A stretch of 64,000 nt of DNA, from positions 1,054,001 through 1,118,000 of the forward strand of contig NZ_AP021972.1 of NCBI RefSeq assembly GCF_014168815.1, given 5' to 3'. Under the pieces are notes generated by a model. The model worked only from the letters and a program-made list of their open reading frames with translations, was not told the origin of the DNA and made no database searches. Below, piece after piece: positions 56,146-63,042 of this stretch. How positions within the stretch are numbered: position 1 is the first letter of the stretch; each line of letters opens with the position of its first letter. The stretch is from Klebsiella sp. WP3-W18-ESBL-02 (GTDB lineage Bacteria; Pseudomonadota; Gammaproteobacteria; Enterobacterales; Enterobacteriaceae). A program made the position numbers and the translations under genes.

Positions 56146-56169
56146 GTCCGCTTTGTGCCAGAAGCGGAC
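56146..56169. repeat. Hairpin with GTCCGCTT arms
   Basis: GTCCGCTT / AAGCGGAC with an eight-base loop, followed by five T residues on the plus strand. A related longer hairpin lies at 58433-58462; together they bracket the efflux and cytochrome genes. Confidence 0.6.
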
Positions 56170-56299
56170 TTTTTAAAAATATTGCGTGCCCAACAATTGG
56201 GCGCAGGTCACATCAAGTACCCTCAGAATTATAGAGAATACCTGAAATTTTTGTAGAGCGAGGTTTGTTACCCTGCCCGACCAGCGACATGTGGTTAGT

Positions 56300-57223
56300 T
56301 TAGTGATCAGAAATGTCGAGCGTTTGGTCGTTCATTGACGCGGGATCTTCCAACGGTTCCACATGAGTGGTGATATGGATAAAAGGCAGTGCGGTGCGGA
56401 TATCATTCTCTATACGCTCGGCCCAGTCGTGCCCATATTGAACAGTCCATCGCCCAGGAACTAGGATGTGCATTGTCATAAACGCCCGCCCGCCAGCCTG
56501 GCGTGTACGTAGTGCATGGAAATCAAGCCCCTGTTCACGATATCCTGCCAGCAGTGACTCGATTTTTTTGAGTTCTTCCGTGGGTAGCGATACGTCCATC
56601 AGACCTGCAGCTGAACGACTCATAAGCTGATAACCAGTCTAAACGATGTTGGCTGCGACCAGCAATGCAACGATCGGATCGACCCAAAACCAGCCGGTCA
56701 GATAAACCAGTCCGACACCAAAAATGACACCGACCGACGTCCAGACATCGGTCAGCAGGTGATGAGCATCTGCCTCAAGAGTGATAGAGTTGTGCTGCCT
56801 GCCAGCCCTTAACAAAATGCGAGCCGTCACAAAATTAAGGATTGATGCGACTGTTGAAACCAGTAATCCGAGACCAATCTCCTCAAGCGGCTGTGGAGTT
56901 AACATCCGCTCAACTGCGGTATAGGCGATACTGGCTGCCGCCAATAGGATCAGAAATCCTTCGAAAGCACTCGAGAAATATTCGGCTTTGCCGTGCCCAT
57001 ATGCATGGTTCTCATCGGCCGGAAGCGCAGCCAAGGTCAGCATCCAGAGCGCCATTAGGGCTCCTGCGAGGTTAACTACGGATTCGATGGCATCAGATAG
57101 CAGACCGACCGAACCGGTCATTTTCCACGCCACACCTTTGAGTCCGATAGTGGCAATAGCCGTGGCAATGGAAAGCCAAGCGTAGTGCGTCAGCGGACGA
57201 GGTAACCCTTTTGTTTTAGTCAT
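56300..57223 (-). pseudogene. Cation diffusion facilitator (CDF) transporter split by an amber codon
   Basis: Reading from 57223, 194 codons give a CDF transmembrane domain: SVGLLSDAIESVVNLAGAL near 40, YGHGKAEYFSSAFEG near 78 and ADAHHLLTDVWTSVG near 150, the metal-binding and family motifs. The frame stops at TAG (56639-56641) and continues in the same frame as TGYQLMSRSAAGLMDVS..., the normal cytoplasmic domain, to 56300. Relatives commonly have Trp at the stop position (IVWTG), so a single TGG-to-TAG change explains it. Total 307 codons. An ATG at 56623 could start a separate C-terminal piece, but no ribosome-binding site is evident. Metal specificity (Zn, Fe or other) is not determinable. 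Suppression or sequencing error are alternatives. Confidence 0.88.
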
Positions 57224-57422
57224 TATTAACTTCCTAAAATAGGACGACTAACTCACATTTCTATCCATGATAGATAATTAAACAATCATTTCGCCATGAA
57301 TATTTTTTCGTTTTTATTAAATTTAATTAAAAAGTCTCTGCAAGTGCTGTTTCATCTTCTAGTAAACTAAATTTTATTTTTAGGGTTTTCTTCAACTTGA
57401 AGTAATATTATCTCACAACAGA

Positions 57423-57995
57423 TTAGTCACTTAGGTTAACTGAGCGGCTTTTATATTTTTCAATTAAAATATGCAAAACTCCCATTGCACCATGTGCATA
57501 AAAATAGACCTCAATGAAAGTAGTAAAGAACTTATGCCAGTGGATTACTGTTTCAGCCAGATTTGACTGCATGGTATTCAACAAGAACCATAGGCCACCT
57601 GAAAGTGCTACAATTAGCAATGCTAGAACTCCAAATCCTTGGATTGTACTGGCAATACCTCCCGAATGTGCATCGGGCAGTCGGAAACTAGTCAACGTTT
57701 TTATATCTTGCTTAATACCACTAAAGTCAAGCCCTACCCATGAAAAATAATAAGTAAAACCTCTTTGAGTAAGCATCCAACTTAACATAATAAAACCACA
57801 AATAATCAGTCCTAACCCTGAAATAATGTGCATCCAGGTTATAACTCCTTCAAGACTATGTTCACCAATTGCTTCGGTCTCTGTCAGATTAGAGTTAATA
57901 ATTTGTGATAATATTAGAAATGCCACAATGATGTGAAGAATACGAAAAAAAGGAGCGTAATCATGGGGTAATAGATTCCAGAGTCGCAATTTCAT
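57423..57995 (-). CDS. Cytochrome b561-like membrane protein
   Basis: 190 residues from the ATG at 57995 (MKLRLWNLLPHDYAPFFR), chosen because TAAGGAC lies upstream; an ATG 13 codons earlier (58034) lacks this. About four hydrophobic helices (about 17-34, 53-76, 119-142, 150-175). Histidines suited to heme ligation are in FRILHIIVAF, TWMHIISGLG and IHWHKFFTTFIEVYFYAHGAMGVLH. This pattern is that of the bacterial cytochrome b561/Ni-hydrogenase cytochrome b group, which carries electrons in the membrane. The gene is markedly more AT-rich than its chromosomal neighbours, as expected of acquired DNA. Partner unknown; it is a passenger of the transposon. Confidence 0.7.
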   Translation of the reverse strand: MKLRLWNLLPHDYAPFFRILHIIVAFLILSQIINSNLTETEAIGEHSLEGVITWMHIISGLGLIICGFIMLSWMLTQRGFTYYFSWVGLDFSGIKQDIKTLTSFRLPDAHSGGIASTIQGFGVLALLIVALSGGLWFLLNTMQSNLAETVIHWHKFFTTFIEVYFYAHGAMGVLHILIEKYKSRSVNLSD

Positions 57996-58034
57996 TAATG
58001 AGTCCTTAGTAAATTTATCGATGATCTTAATCAT

Positions 58035-58637
58035 ACAAAAGAATTATTAGGATAACCTTAATTCTTAAAATTGCAGCAGGCATTAGTTCACCTCTGATAT
58101 GGCCACTTGCGAAATGGGAATGGTAACTGTTATTACTATGTGTTTACTTGCTGTTCTTGTTACGCAGCCCCTTAAACACATTACTTTCAAATATGATTTC
58201 CTGCTGGGTTTAAATATGTGTCTTTCTATAGTGCGGCAACCTATTTTTACACCAACTCATGAATTAAATAAGAATCATAAATTAAATGAGAGGTTTAATT
58301 CTCTTGCTTAACGCGATGATATTAAATGGAAATTTTAATTTTTGTAATTTATTAAACAGTTAGAATGAGACATGGTAAATACGATCTTCCTTTAGATAAT
58401 TCTGATAGCACTTTTTCTACTGGGCAGTCTGCAATGTCCGCTTCTCGCTCTTAGCGGACATTAGCATAGGCTATTTACCATAACGCCGCATTACGCGTAC
58501 CGCTCAGACGGCCTGAGCGCGTTTCTGACGTGTCCCCGTTAAAAACAGTAACAAACCACCCGAAAATGCACGCCAGAAACGCTACGTAAGAATCTATCCT
58601 ATGACTGGATATGCACTCAACTGAATAACGCCTGGTT
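58035..58637. other. Transposon-internal non-coding stretch
   Basis: About 600 bp of low-GC DNA between the cytochrome-like gene and the transposase. It contains the hairpin listed at 58433-58462 and a lone TGTCCCC at 58531-58537 resembling the transposon end core. A 70-codon plus-strand frame (58099-58311) has no family features and I do not call it. Confidence 0.5.
58433..58462. repeat. Hairpin with AATGTCCGCT arms
   Basis: Perfect ten-base arms AATGTCCGCT / AGCGGACATT with a ten-base loop. Shares the GTCCGCT core with the hairpin at 56146-56169. Confidence 0.6.
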
Positions 58638-59978
58638 TCAGTCCATTTTATCGGGATCAGCCTTCTTTCTGGGTAATTTAGGGGGCTTCACTTGCTGATT
58701 ACTTTGCGTGCGGCGCGTGAGCCAAGGATGGTCAGCTTTAGGTTTTACGTAGAATTTTGAGCGTAAATCAAAACGGGCATTATCCACACGTTCATGGACA
58801 CTTTTTTCATCATCCAGTGGTATAGGCTCCGGGCCATCAACATATTTTTCCCATCCCAACGCTTTCCCATCATACAGAACCTTAATTTCACCGTTAAAGC
58901 TTTCGCATACCGTGACAACCGAATGCCGAAGTCGATATCCCCGGCCTTCACTGCGAATCTGAAACGCACTGCTTTTGTACTGGAAAGTGAGATTTTTGGA
59001 GAGAACGCGCTTCGCCTGGAGGCTGAAGATATAACCCAGTTCCTCTTCAGAATGGTGTACATCAAGATGGGCGTTATCAGCAATACGAGGCGGCGTAGCA
59101 AACCGGTTGTTATAGGCTTCAATAAAGGTCGGCAACCATGCGTTTGCTGTTTCAATATCACTGATACCCTGAAGCCGCATTTCTTTGACCAGCCTGTCCT
59201 GCAGTGTCTGATTGGCACGCTCTACCCGCCCTTTTGCCTGCGGGCTGTTGGCATGGATTGGCTCGATGCCCAGTGTCTTTATCGCACGTGTGAACTGAGT
59301 CAACTCTCCTTCCCGCTCCGGGTTATTTACTCTGAATATACTGTGTCTGTCAGAATAGAGAGCCAGTGGTACGCCATGATCATTAAGGTAACCCCGGAGG
59401 GTTTCCATGTAAGCCCGGGTTGTTTCTGCAGGAGCGAATCGTAGCGCCATCAGAGCGCTGGTAGCATCATCGATAAAGACTATCAGTGTGCATTTGGGGC
59501 CCCGACCTTCAAACCAGTCATGAGGCGAGCCATCAATCTGGATGAGTTCACCGTAGGATGGGCGCCGCATCCGGCGCTGATAAATTCGGGCAAACTTACG
59601 ACGACGTTCGCGCCATATACCCTCCTCTACCATCCACTTCCTGAGAGTTTCAATGGATAAACACAAGCCGTGTATCTCGCGCAATTTTTCGCACGCAAGC
59701 GTAGGTCCAAAATCAGCGTAGCGGCCTTTGAGGAGTGAAATTACTGTTGCTCTGAATTCGGTAGAAAAGGAATTATTGGGACGCTTTCCACGTCGGCGGG
59801 AAACTAGACCAGAAGGCCCTTCATTTCTATACCGTTGCACCAGACGTTTAACCTGCCGAATAGAAATGCCAATGCGTGCCGCAGCTTGTTCCTGAGTAAT
59901 ATGGCGATTAAGTGACTCCTGAATAATGTGAAGTCGGTCGAGTTCCTTATGACTCATCGTAACAGTCTCTTTGATCAT
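58638..59978 (-). CDS. ISNCY/IS1202-like DDE transposase
   Basis: 446 residues. N-terminal helix-turn-helix segments (ITQEQAAARIGISIRQVKRLVQRYRNEGPSGL, about 27-58) and a second wing, then the RNase H-like core with the DDE triad at Asp149 (IQIDGSPHDWF), Asp210 (ALYSDRHSIF) and Glu253 (KGRVERANQTLQ). A basic C-terminal tail follows. The frame is intact, so the element may be active. An alternative start at the ATG seven codons in (MSHKELDR) is possible. It lies 74 bp from the right end of the element and is read inward. Confidence 0.9.
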   Translation of the reverse strand: MIKETVTMSHKELDRLHIIQESLNRHITQEQAAARIGISIRQVKRLVQRYRNEGPSGLVSRRRGKRPNNSFSTEFRATVISLLKGRYADFGPTLACEKLREIHGLCLSIETLRKWMVEEGIWRERRRKFARIYQRRMRRPSYGELIQIDGSPHDWFEGRGPKCTLIVFIDDATSALMALRFAPAETTRAYMETLRGYLNDHGVPLALYSDRHSIFRVNNPEREGELTQFTRAIKTLGIEPIHANSPQAKGRVERANQTLQDRLVKEMRLQGISDIETANAWLPTFIEAYNNRFATPPRIADNAHLDVHHSEEELGYIFSLQAKRVLSKNLTFQYKSSAFQIRSEGRGYRLRHSVVTVCESFNGEIKVLYDGKALGWEKYVDGPEPIPLDDEKSVHERVDNARFDLRSKFYVKPKADHPWLTRRTQSNQQVKPPKLPRKKADPDKMD

Positions 59979-60026
59979 GAAAAATCCCCCAGAGAATTGT
60001 CTGGGGACATTTTAGAATGGTTCAAA

Positions 60027-60052
60027 GGGGACATTACAGCTTGGTGTTAACA
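60027..60052 (-). repeat. Right terminal inverted repeat
   Basis: Read inward it begins TGTTAACACCAAGC and ends ATGTCCCC; 19 of 26 match the left end. A second TGTCCCC block lies at 60003-60009. Confidence 0.82.
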
Positions 60053-60068
60053 GATATGCTGACGAAGT
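60053..60068. repeat. Right copy of 16-bp target-site duplication
   Basis: GATATGCTGACGAAGT, identical to 55437-55452; it supplies the start codon of the remaining hok frame. Confidence 0.88.
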
Positions 60069-60208
60069 ATGCCCTGGTGGCAATCATCGTGCTGTGTGCC
60101 ACAGCACTAGGGTTCACGCTAATGGTGCGCGATTCGCTGTGTGAGTTGAGTATCCGGGAGCGTGGTATGGAGTTTAAAGCTATTCTCGCTTACGAACCGA
60201 AGAAGTAG
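60056..60208 (+). CDS. hok: Hok/HokE-type small membrane toxin (leader removed)
   Basis: 50-residue Hok-family peptide: MLTKYALVAIIVLCATALGF forms the membrane helix, followed by the conserved DSLCEL cysteine and the C-terminal AYEPKK. Proteins of this family depolarise the inner membrane and are normally held silent by leader structure and antisense Sok RNA. Here the frame is complete because the 16-bp duplication recreates the ATG, but the ribosome-binding site and leader lie 4.6 kb to the left, across the transposon, so it is probably not translated. A GC-rich hairpin (ACGCGGGG / CCCCGCGT) follows the stop codon. Confidence 0.85.
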   Translation: MLTKYALVAIIVLCATALGFTLMVRDSLCELSIRERGMEFKAILAYEPKK

Positions 60209-60279
60209 CGACGACGCGGGGGCAACCCCGCGTATTGACTGCCCGGGTTTACCCTCCAGCACCCATTTATTTCCACCTG

Positions 60280-60301
60280 CCGGGCTACAGGCGTAGCCCG
60301 G
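60280..60301. terminator. Hairpin after mutS
   Basis: Perfect nine-base arms CCGGGCTAC / GTAGCCCGG, 27 bp beyond the mutS stop. There is no T run on the mutS strand, so it may be an mRNA-stabilising or rho-assisted end rather than an intrinsic terminator. Confidence 0.45.
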
Positions 60302-60327
60302 CCGCGCGCTGCGGCATCGGGAACGAT

Positions 60328-62895
60328 TTACACCATGCCTTTCAACCGATAAATCCACTCCAGCGCCTGACGTGGGGTTAACGCATCCGGATCCAGACCT
60401 TCCAGCGCTTCTACCGCCGGCGACACCTCTTCTGGTACCGACAGCAGCGACATCTGCGTACCATCAACCTGGGTCGCAGCCGCATTTGGCGAGAGGCTTT
60501 CCAGCTCGCGCAGCTTCTGCCGCGCGCGCTTAATCACGTCTTTCGGCACGCCAGCCAACTGGGCGACCGCCAGCCCGTAGCTTTTACTCGCCGCACCGTC
60601 CTGCACGCTATGCATAAAGGCAATCGTGTCGCCGTGCTCAAGCGCATCGAGGTGCACGTTAGCTACGCCTTCCATTTTTTCCGGCAGTTGGGTCAGCTCA
60701 AAGTAATGGGTGGCAAACAGCGTTAACGCTTTGATTTTATTTGCCAGACTCTCGGCGCAGGCCCACGCCAGCGACAGGCCGTCATAGGTTGAGGTTCCGC
60801 GGCCAATTTCGTCCATCAGGACCAGGCTGTGCTCGGTGGCGTTATGCAGAATGTTGGCCGTTTCAGTCATCTCGACCATAAAGGTCGAGCGGCCGGATGC
60901 CAGATCGTCCGCCGCGCCCACGCGGGTGAAAATACGATCGATGGGGCCAATTTCGACGCTTTGCGCCGGCACGTAGCTGCCGATATAGGCCAGCAGCGCA
61001 ATCAGCGCCGTTTGCCGCATATAGGTACTTTTACCGCCCATATTGGGGCCGGTGATGATTAACATCCGGCGCTGTGGCGACAGGTTTAGCGGGTTGGCAA
61101 TAAACGGCTCGTTAAGCACCTGTTCCACTACCGGATGGCGGCCTTCGGTAATGCGAATGCCGGGCCTGTCGGTAAAGGTAGGGCAGGTGTAGTTCAGCGT
61201 ATATGCGCGCTCGGCGAGGTTGATGAGCACGTCCAGCTCGGCTAACGCGCTAGCACTCTGCTGAAGATCGGCCAGATGCGGCAGCAGCAGCTCAAACAGC
61301 TCGTCATACAGCTGTTTTTCCAGCGCCAGCGCCTTGCCTTTTGAGGTCAGCACTTTGTCCTCGTACTCTTTCAGCTCGGGGATAATATAGCGCTCGGCGT
61401 TTTTCAGCGTCTGGCGGCGTACGTAGTTGATGGGCGCCAGATGGCTTTGGCCGCGGCTGATCTGAATGTAATAGCCGTGGACGGCGTTATAGCCCACCTT
61501 CAGCGTGTCCAGCCCGGTACGTTCACGCTCGCGAATTTCCAGACGGTCAAGGTAGTCGGTCGCGCCATCGGCCAGCGCGCGCCACTCGTCCAGCTCGGCG
61601 TGATAGCCGGGGGCAATAACCCCGCCGTCGCGGACCAGCACCGGCGGCGCATCAACGATCGCCCGCTCCAGCAGCTCGCGCAGTTCGCTAAATTCACCCA
61701 TTTTTTCACGCAGCATCTGCACCGGCGCGCTGTCGACGCTAGCCAACTGAGCGCGCAGCTCTGGCAACTGCTGAAAAGCATGGCGCATACGGGCAAGGTC
61801 GCGCGGGCGCGCGGTACGCAGCGCCAGACGGGCGAGAATACGTTCCAGATCGCCTACCTGGCGCAGCACCGGCTGCAGCTCGGCGGTGGCATCCTGCAGG
61901 GCGCCGATGGTTTGTTGACGCTCGGTAAGGATTTTTGTGTCGCGTACTGGCATATGCAGCCAGCGTTTGAGCATGCGGCTGCCCATTGGGGTTACCGTGC
62001 AGTCCAGCACGGCTGCCAGCGTATTTTCTACGCCCCCGGCCAGGTTCTGGGTAATTTCCAGATTCCGGCGGGTGGCGGCGTCCATAATAATGCTGTCCTG
62101 CTGGCGGTCCATGGTGATGGATCGAATGTGCGGTAGCGAGGTGCGCTGGGTATCTTTTACGTACTGCAACAGACAGCCAGCGGCGCACAGACCCCGGGGG
62201 GCGCCTTCGACGCCAAAGCCAACCAGATCGCGAGTGCCAAACTGCATATTCAGCTGCTGGCGCGCGGTGTCGATTTCAAATTCCCACAGCGGGCGGCGGC
62301 GCAGGCCGCGACGGCCTTCAATCAGCGACATCTCGGCGAAGTCTTCGGCATACAGCAGCTCGGCGGGATTGGTACGCTGCAGCTCTGCCGCCATGGTTTC
62401 GCGGTCGGTGGGTTCGCTCAGGCGGAAACGCCCGGAGCTGATGTCCAGCGTCGCGTAGCCGTAGCCTTTGTTATCCTGCCAGATAGCCGCCAGCAGATTG
62501 TCCTGACGCTCCTGCAACAGCGCTTCATCGCTGATGGTGCCGGGGGTTACGATACGCACCACTTTACGTTCAACCGGCCCTTTGCTGGTGGCCGGGTCGC
62601 CAATTTGTTCACAAATCGCGACCGACTCCCCCTGATTCACCAGCTTGGCGAGGTAGTTTTCTACCGCGTGATGCGGAATACCCGCCATTGGAATCGACTC
62701 CCCGGCGGAGGCGCCGCGCTTGGTCAGCGAGATGTCCAGCAGCTGCGATGCGCGCTTTGCGTCATCGTAGAACAGTTCATAGAAGTCGCCCATGCGGTAG
62801 AACAGCAGAATTTCCGGGTGCTGTGCTTTTAGCTTCAGATACTGCTGCATCATTGGTGTGTGGTCTGATAGATCCTTGTCAATAGACTCATTCAT
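60328..62895 (-). CDS. mutS: DNA mismatch repair protein MutS
   Basis: Recognises mismatches and small loops and recruits MutL. 855 residues (E. coli 853). Mismatch-binding domain with the Phe-x-Glu motif in MGDFYELFYDD near residue 38, then connector, lever and clamp domains, and the ATPase with Walker A GPNMGGKSTYMRQ near 615 and LMDEIGRGTSTYDG near 692. From HTPMMQQYLKLKAQ onward it is canonical, but the first residues (MNESIDKDLSD) do not resemble the usual MSAIENFDA type, and no good ribosome-binding site precedes the ATG. An integrase gene starts 147 bp upstream. A downstream ATG pair (codons 15-16) is an alternative start. Confidence 0.95.
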   Translation of the reverse strand: MNESIDKDLSDHTPMMQQYLKLKAQHPEILLFYRMGDFYELFYDDAKRASQLLDISLTKRGASAGESIPMAGIPHHAVENYLAKLVNQGESVAICEQIGDPATSKGPVERKVVRIVTPGTISDEALLQERQDNLLAAIWQDNKGYGYATLDISSGRFRLSEPTDRETMAAELQRTNPAELLYAEDFAEMSLIEGRRGLRRRPLWEFEIDTARQQLNMQFGTRDLVGFGVEGAPRGLCAAGCLLQYVKDTQRTSLPHIRSITMDRQQDSIIMDAATRRNLEITQNLAGGVENTLAAVLDCTVTPMGSRMLKRWLHMPVRDTKILTERQQTIGALQDATAELQPVLRQVGDLERILARLALRTARPRDLARMRHAFQQLPELRAQLASVDSAPVQMLREKMGEFSELRELLERAIVDAPPVLVRDGGVIAPGYHAELDEWRALADGATDYLDRLEIRERERTGLDTLKVGYNAVHGYYIQISRGQSHLAPINYVRRQTLKNAERYIIPELKEYEDKVLTSKGKALALEKQLYDELFELLLPHLADLQQSASALAELDVLINLAERAYTLNYTCPTFTDRPGIRITEGRHPVVEQVLNEPFIANPLNLSPQRRMLIITGPNMGGKSTYMRQTALIALLAYIGSYVPAQSVEIGPIDRIFTRVGAADDLASGRSTFMVEMTETANILHNATEHSLVLMDEIGRGTSTYDGLSLAWACAESLANKIKALTLFATHYFELTQLPEKMEGVANVHLDALEHGDTIAFMHSVQDGAASKSYGLAVAQLAGVPKDVIKRARQKLRELESLSPNAAATQVDGTQMSLLSVPEEVSPAVEALEGLDPDALTPRQALEWIYRLKGMV

Positions 62896-63042
62896 ATTGA
62901 TTTTACTCGTTTTTTAAGTCTTTTGGGTACTCAGGTGACCCCATGTGAAACCCTTTAAAACCCATGTGAATCGTTAAATTTGTATACCAGAAGTATTCTA
63001 GCTACTATCTGGTATACACACTTGAACTGCTGGTATACATCG
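62896..63042. promoter_or_regulatory. mutS-integrase junction with repeats
   Basis: 147 bp that must drive both mutS and the divergent integrase. It holds a perfect inverted repeat GTATACCAGA / TCTGGTATAC (62982-62991 and 63008-63017), a third CTGGTATAC copy at 63030-63038, and a direct repeat CCCATGTGAA (62940-62949 and 62961-62970). Such clustered repeats are typical of integrase/excisionase arm sites or of a repressor operator. The attachment core itself probably lies in the first codons of mutS, near 62855-62865. These roles are inferred. Confidence 0.55.

Larger units (their letters stand above)
55453..60052. mobile_element. 4.6-kb ISNCY/IS1202-like transposon carrying relBE and other passengers
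   Basis: Ends were found by comparing the sequences next to the 16-bp direct repeat. The left end starts TGTCAACGCAAAGC and the right end, read inward on the other strand, starts TGTTAACACCAAGC; over the first 26 bases 19 match, and both ends hold a further internal TGTC block about 44-45 bases in. All four inner coding units are on the minus strand: transposase, cytochrome b561-like gene, broken cation-efflux gene, relBE. The flanking repeat copies and the rejoined hok gene show that this is a single insertion rather than two unrelated islands. The family name is from the transposase only. Confidence 0.85.

Noticed and set aside
56062..56256. 64-codon plus-strand ORF after the relBE operator
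   Set aside because: Starts inside the RelB operator and has no family features.
58099..58311. 70-codon plus-strand ORF in the transposon
   Set aside because: No recognisable domain, weak ribosome-binding site and AT-rich composition that makes such ORFs likely by chance.
58526..60038. A smaller 1.5-kb IS bounded by TGTCCCC motifs at 58531 and 60030
   Set aside because: The left motif matches the true right end only over the short TGTCCCC core, and no direct repeat flanks it. The ends at 55453 and 60052 match better and are flanked by a perfect 16-bp duplication. A fossil internal end remains possible.
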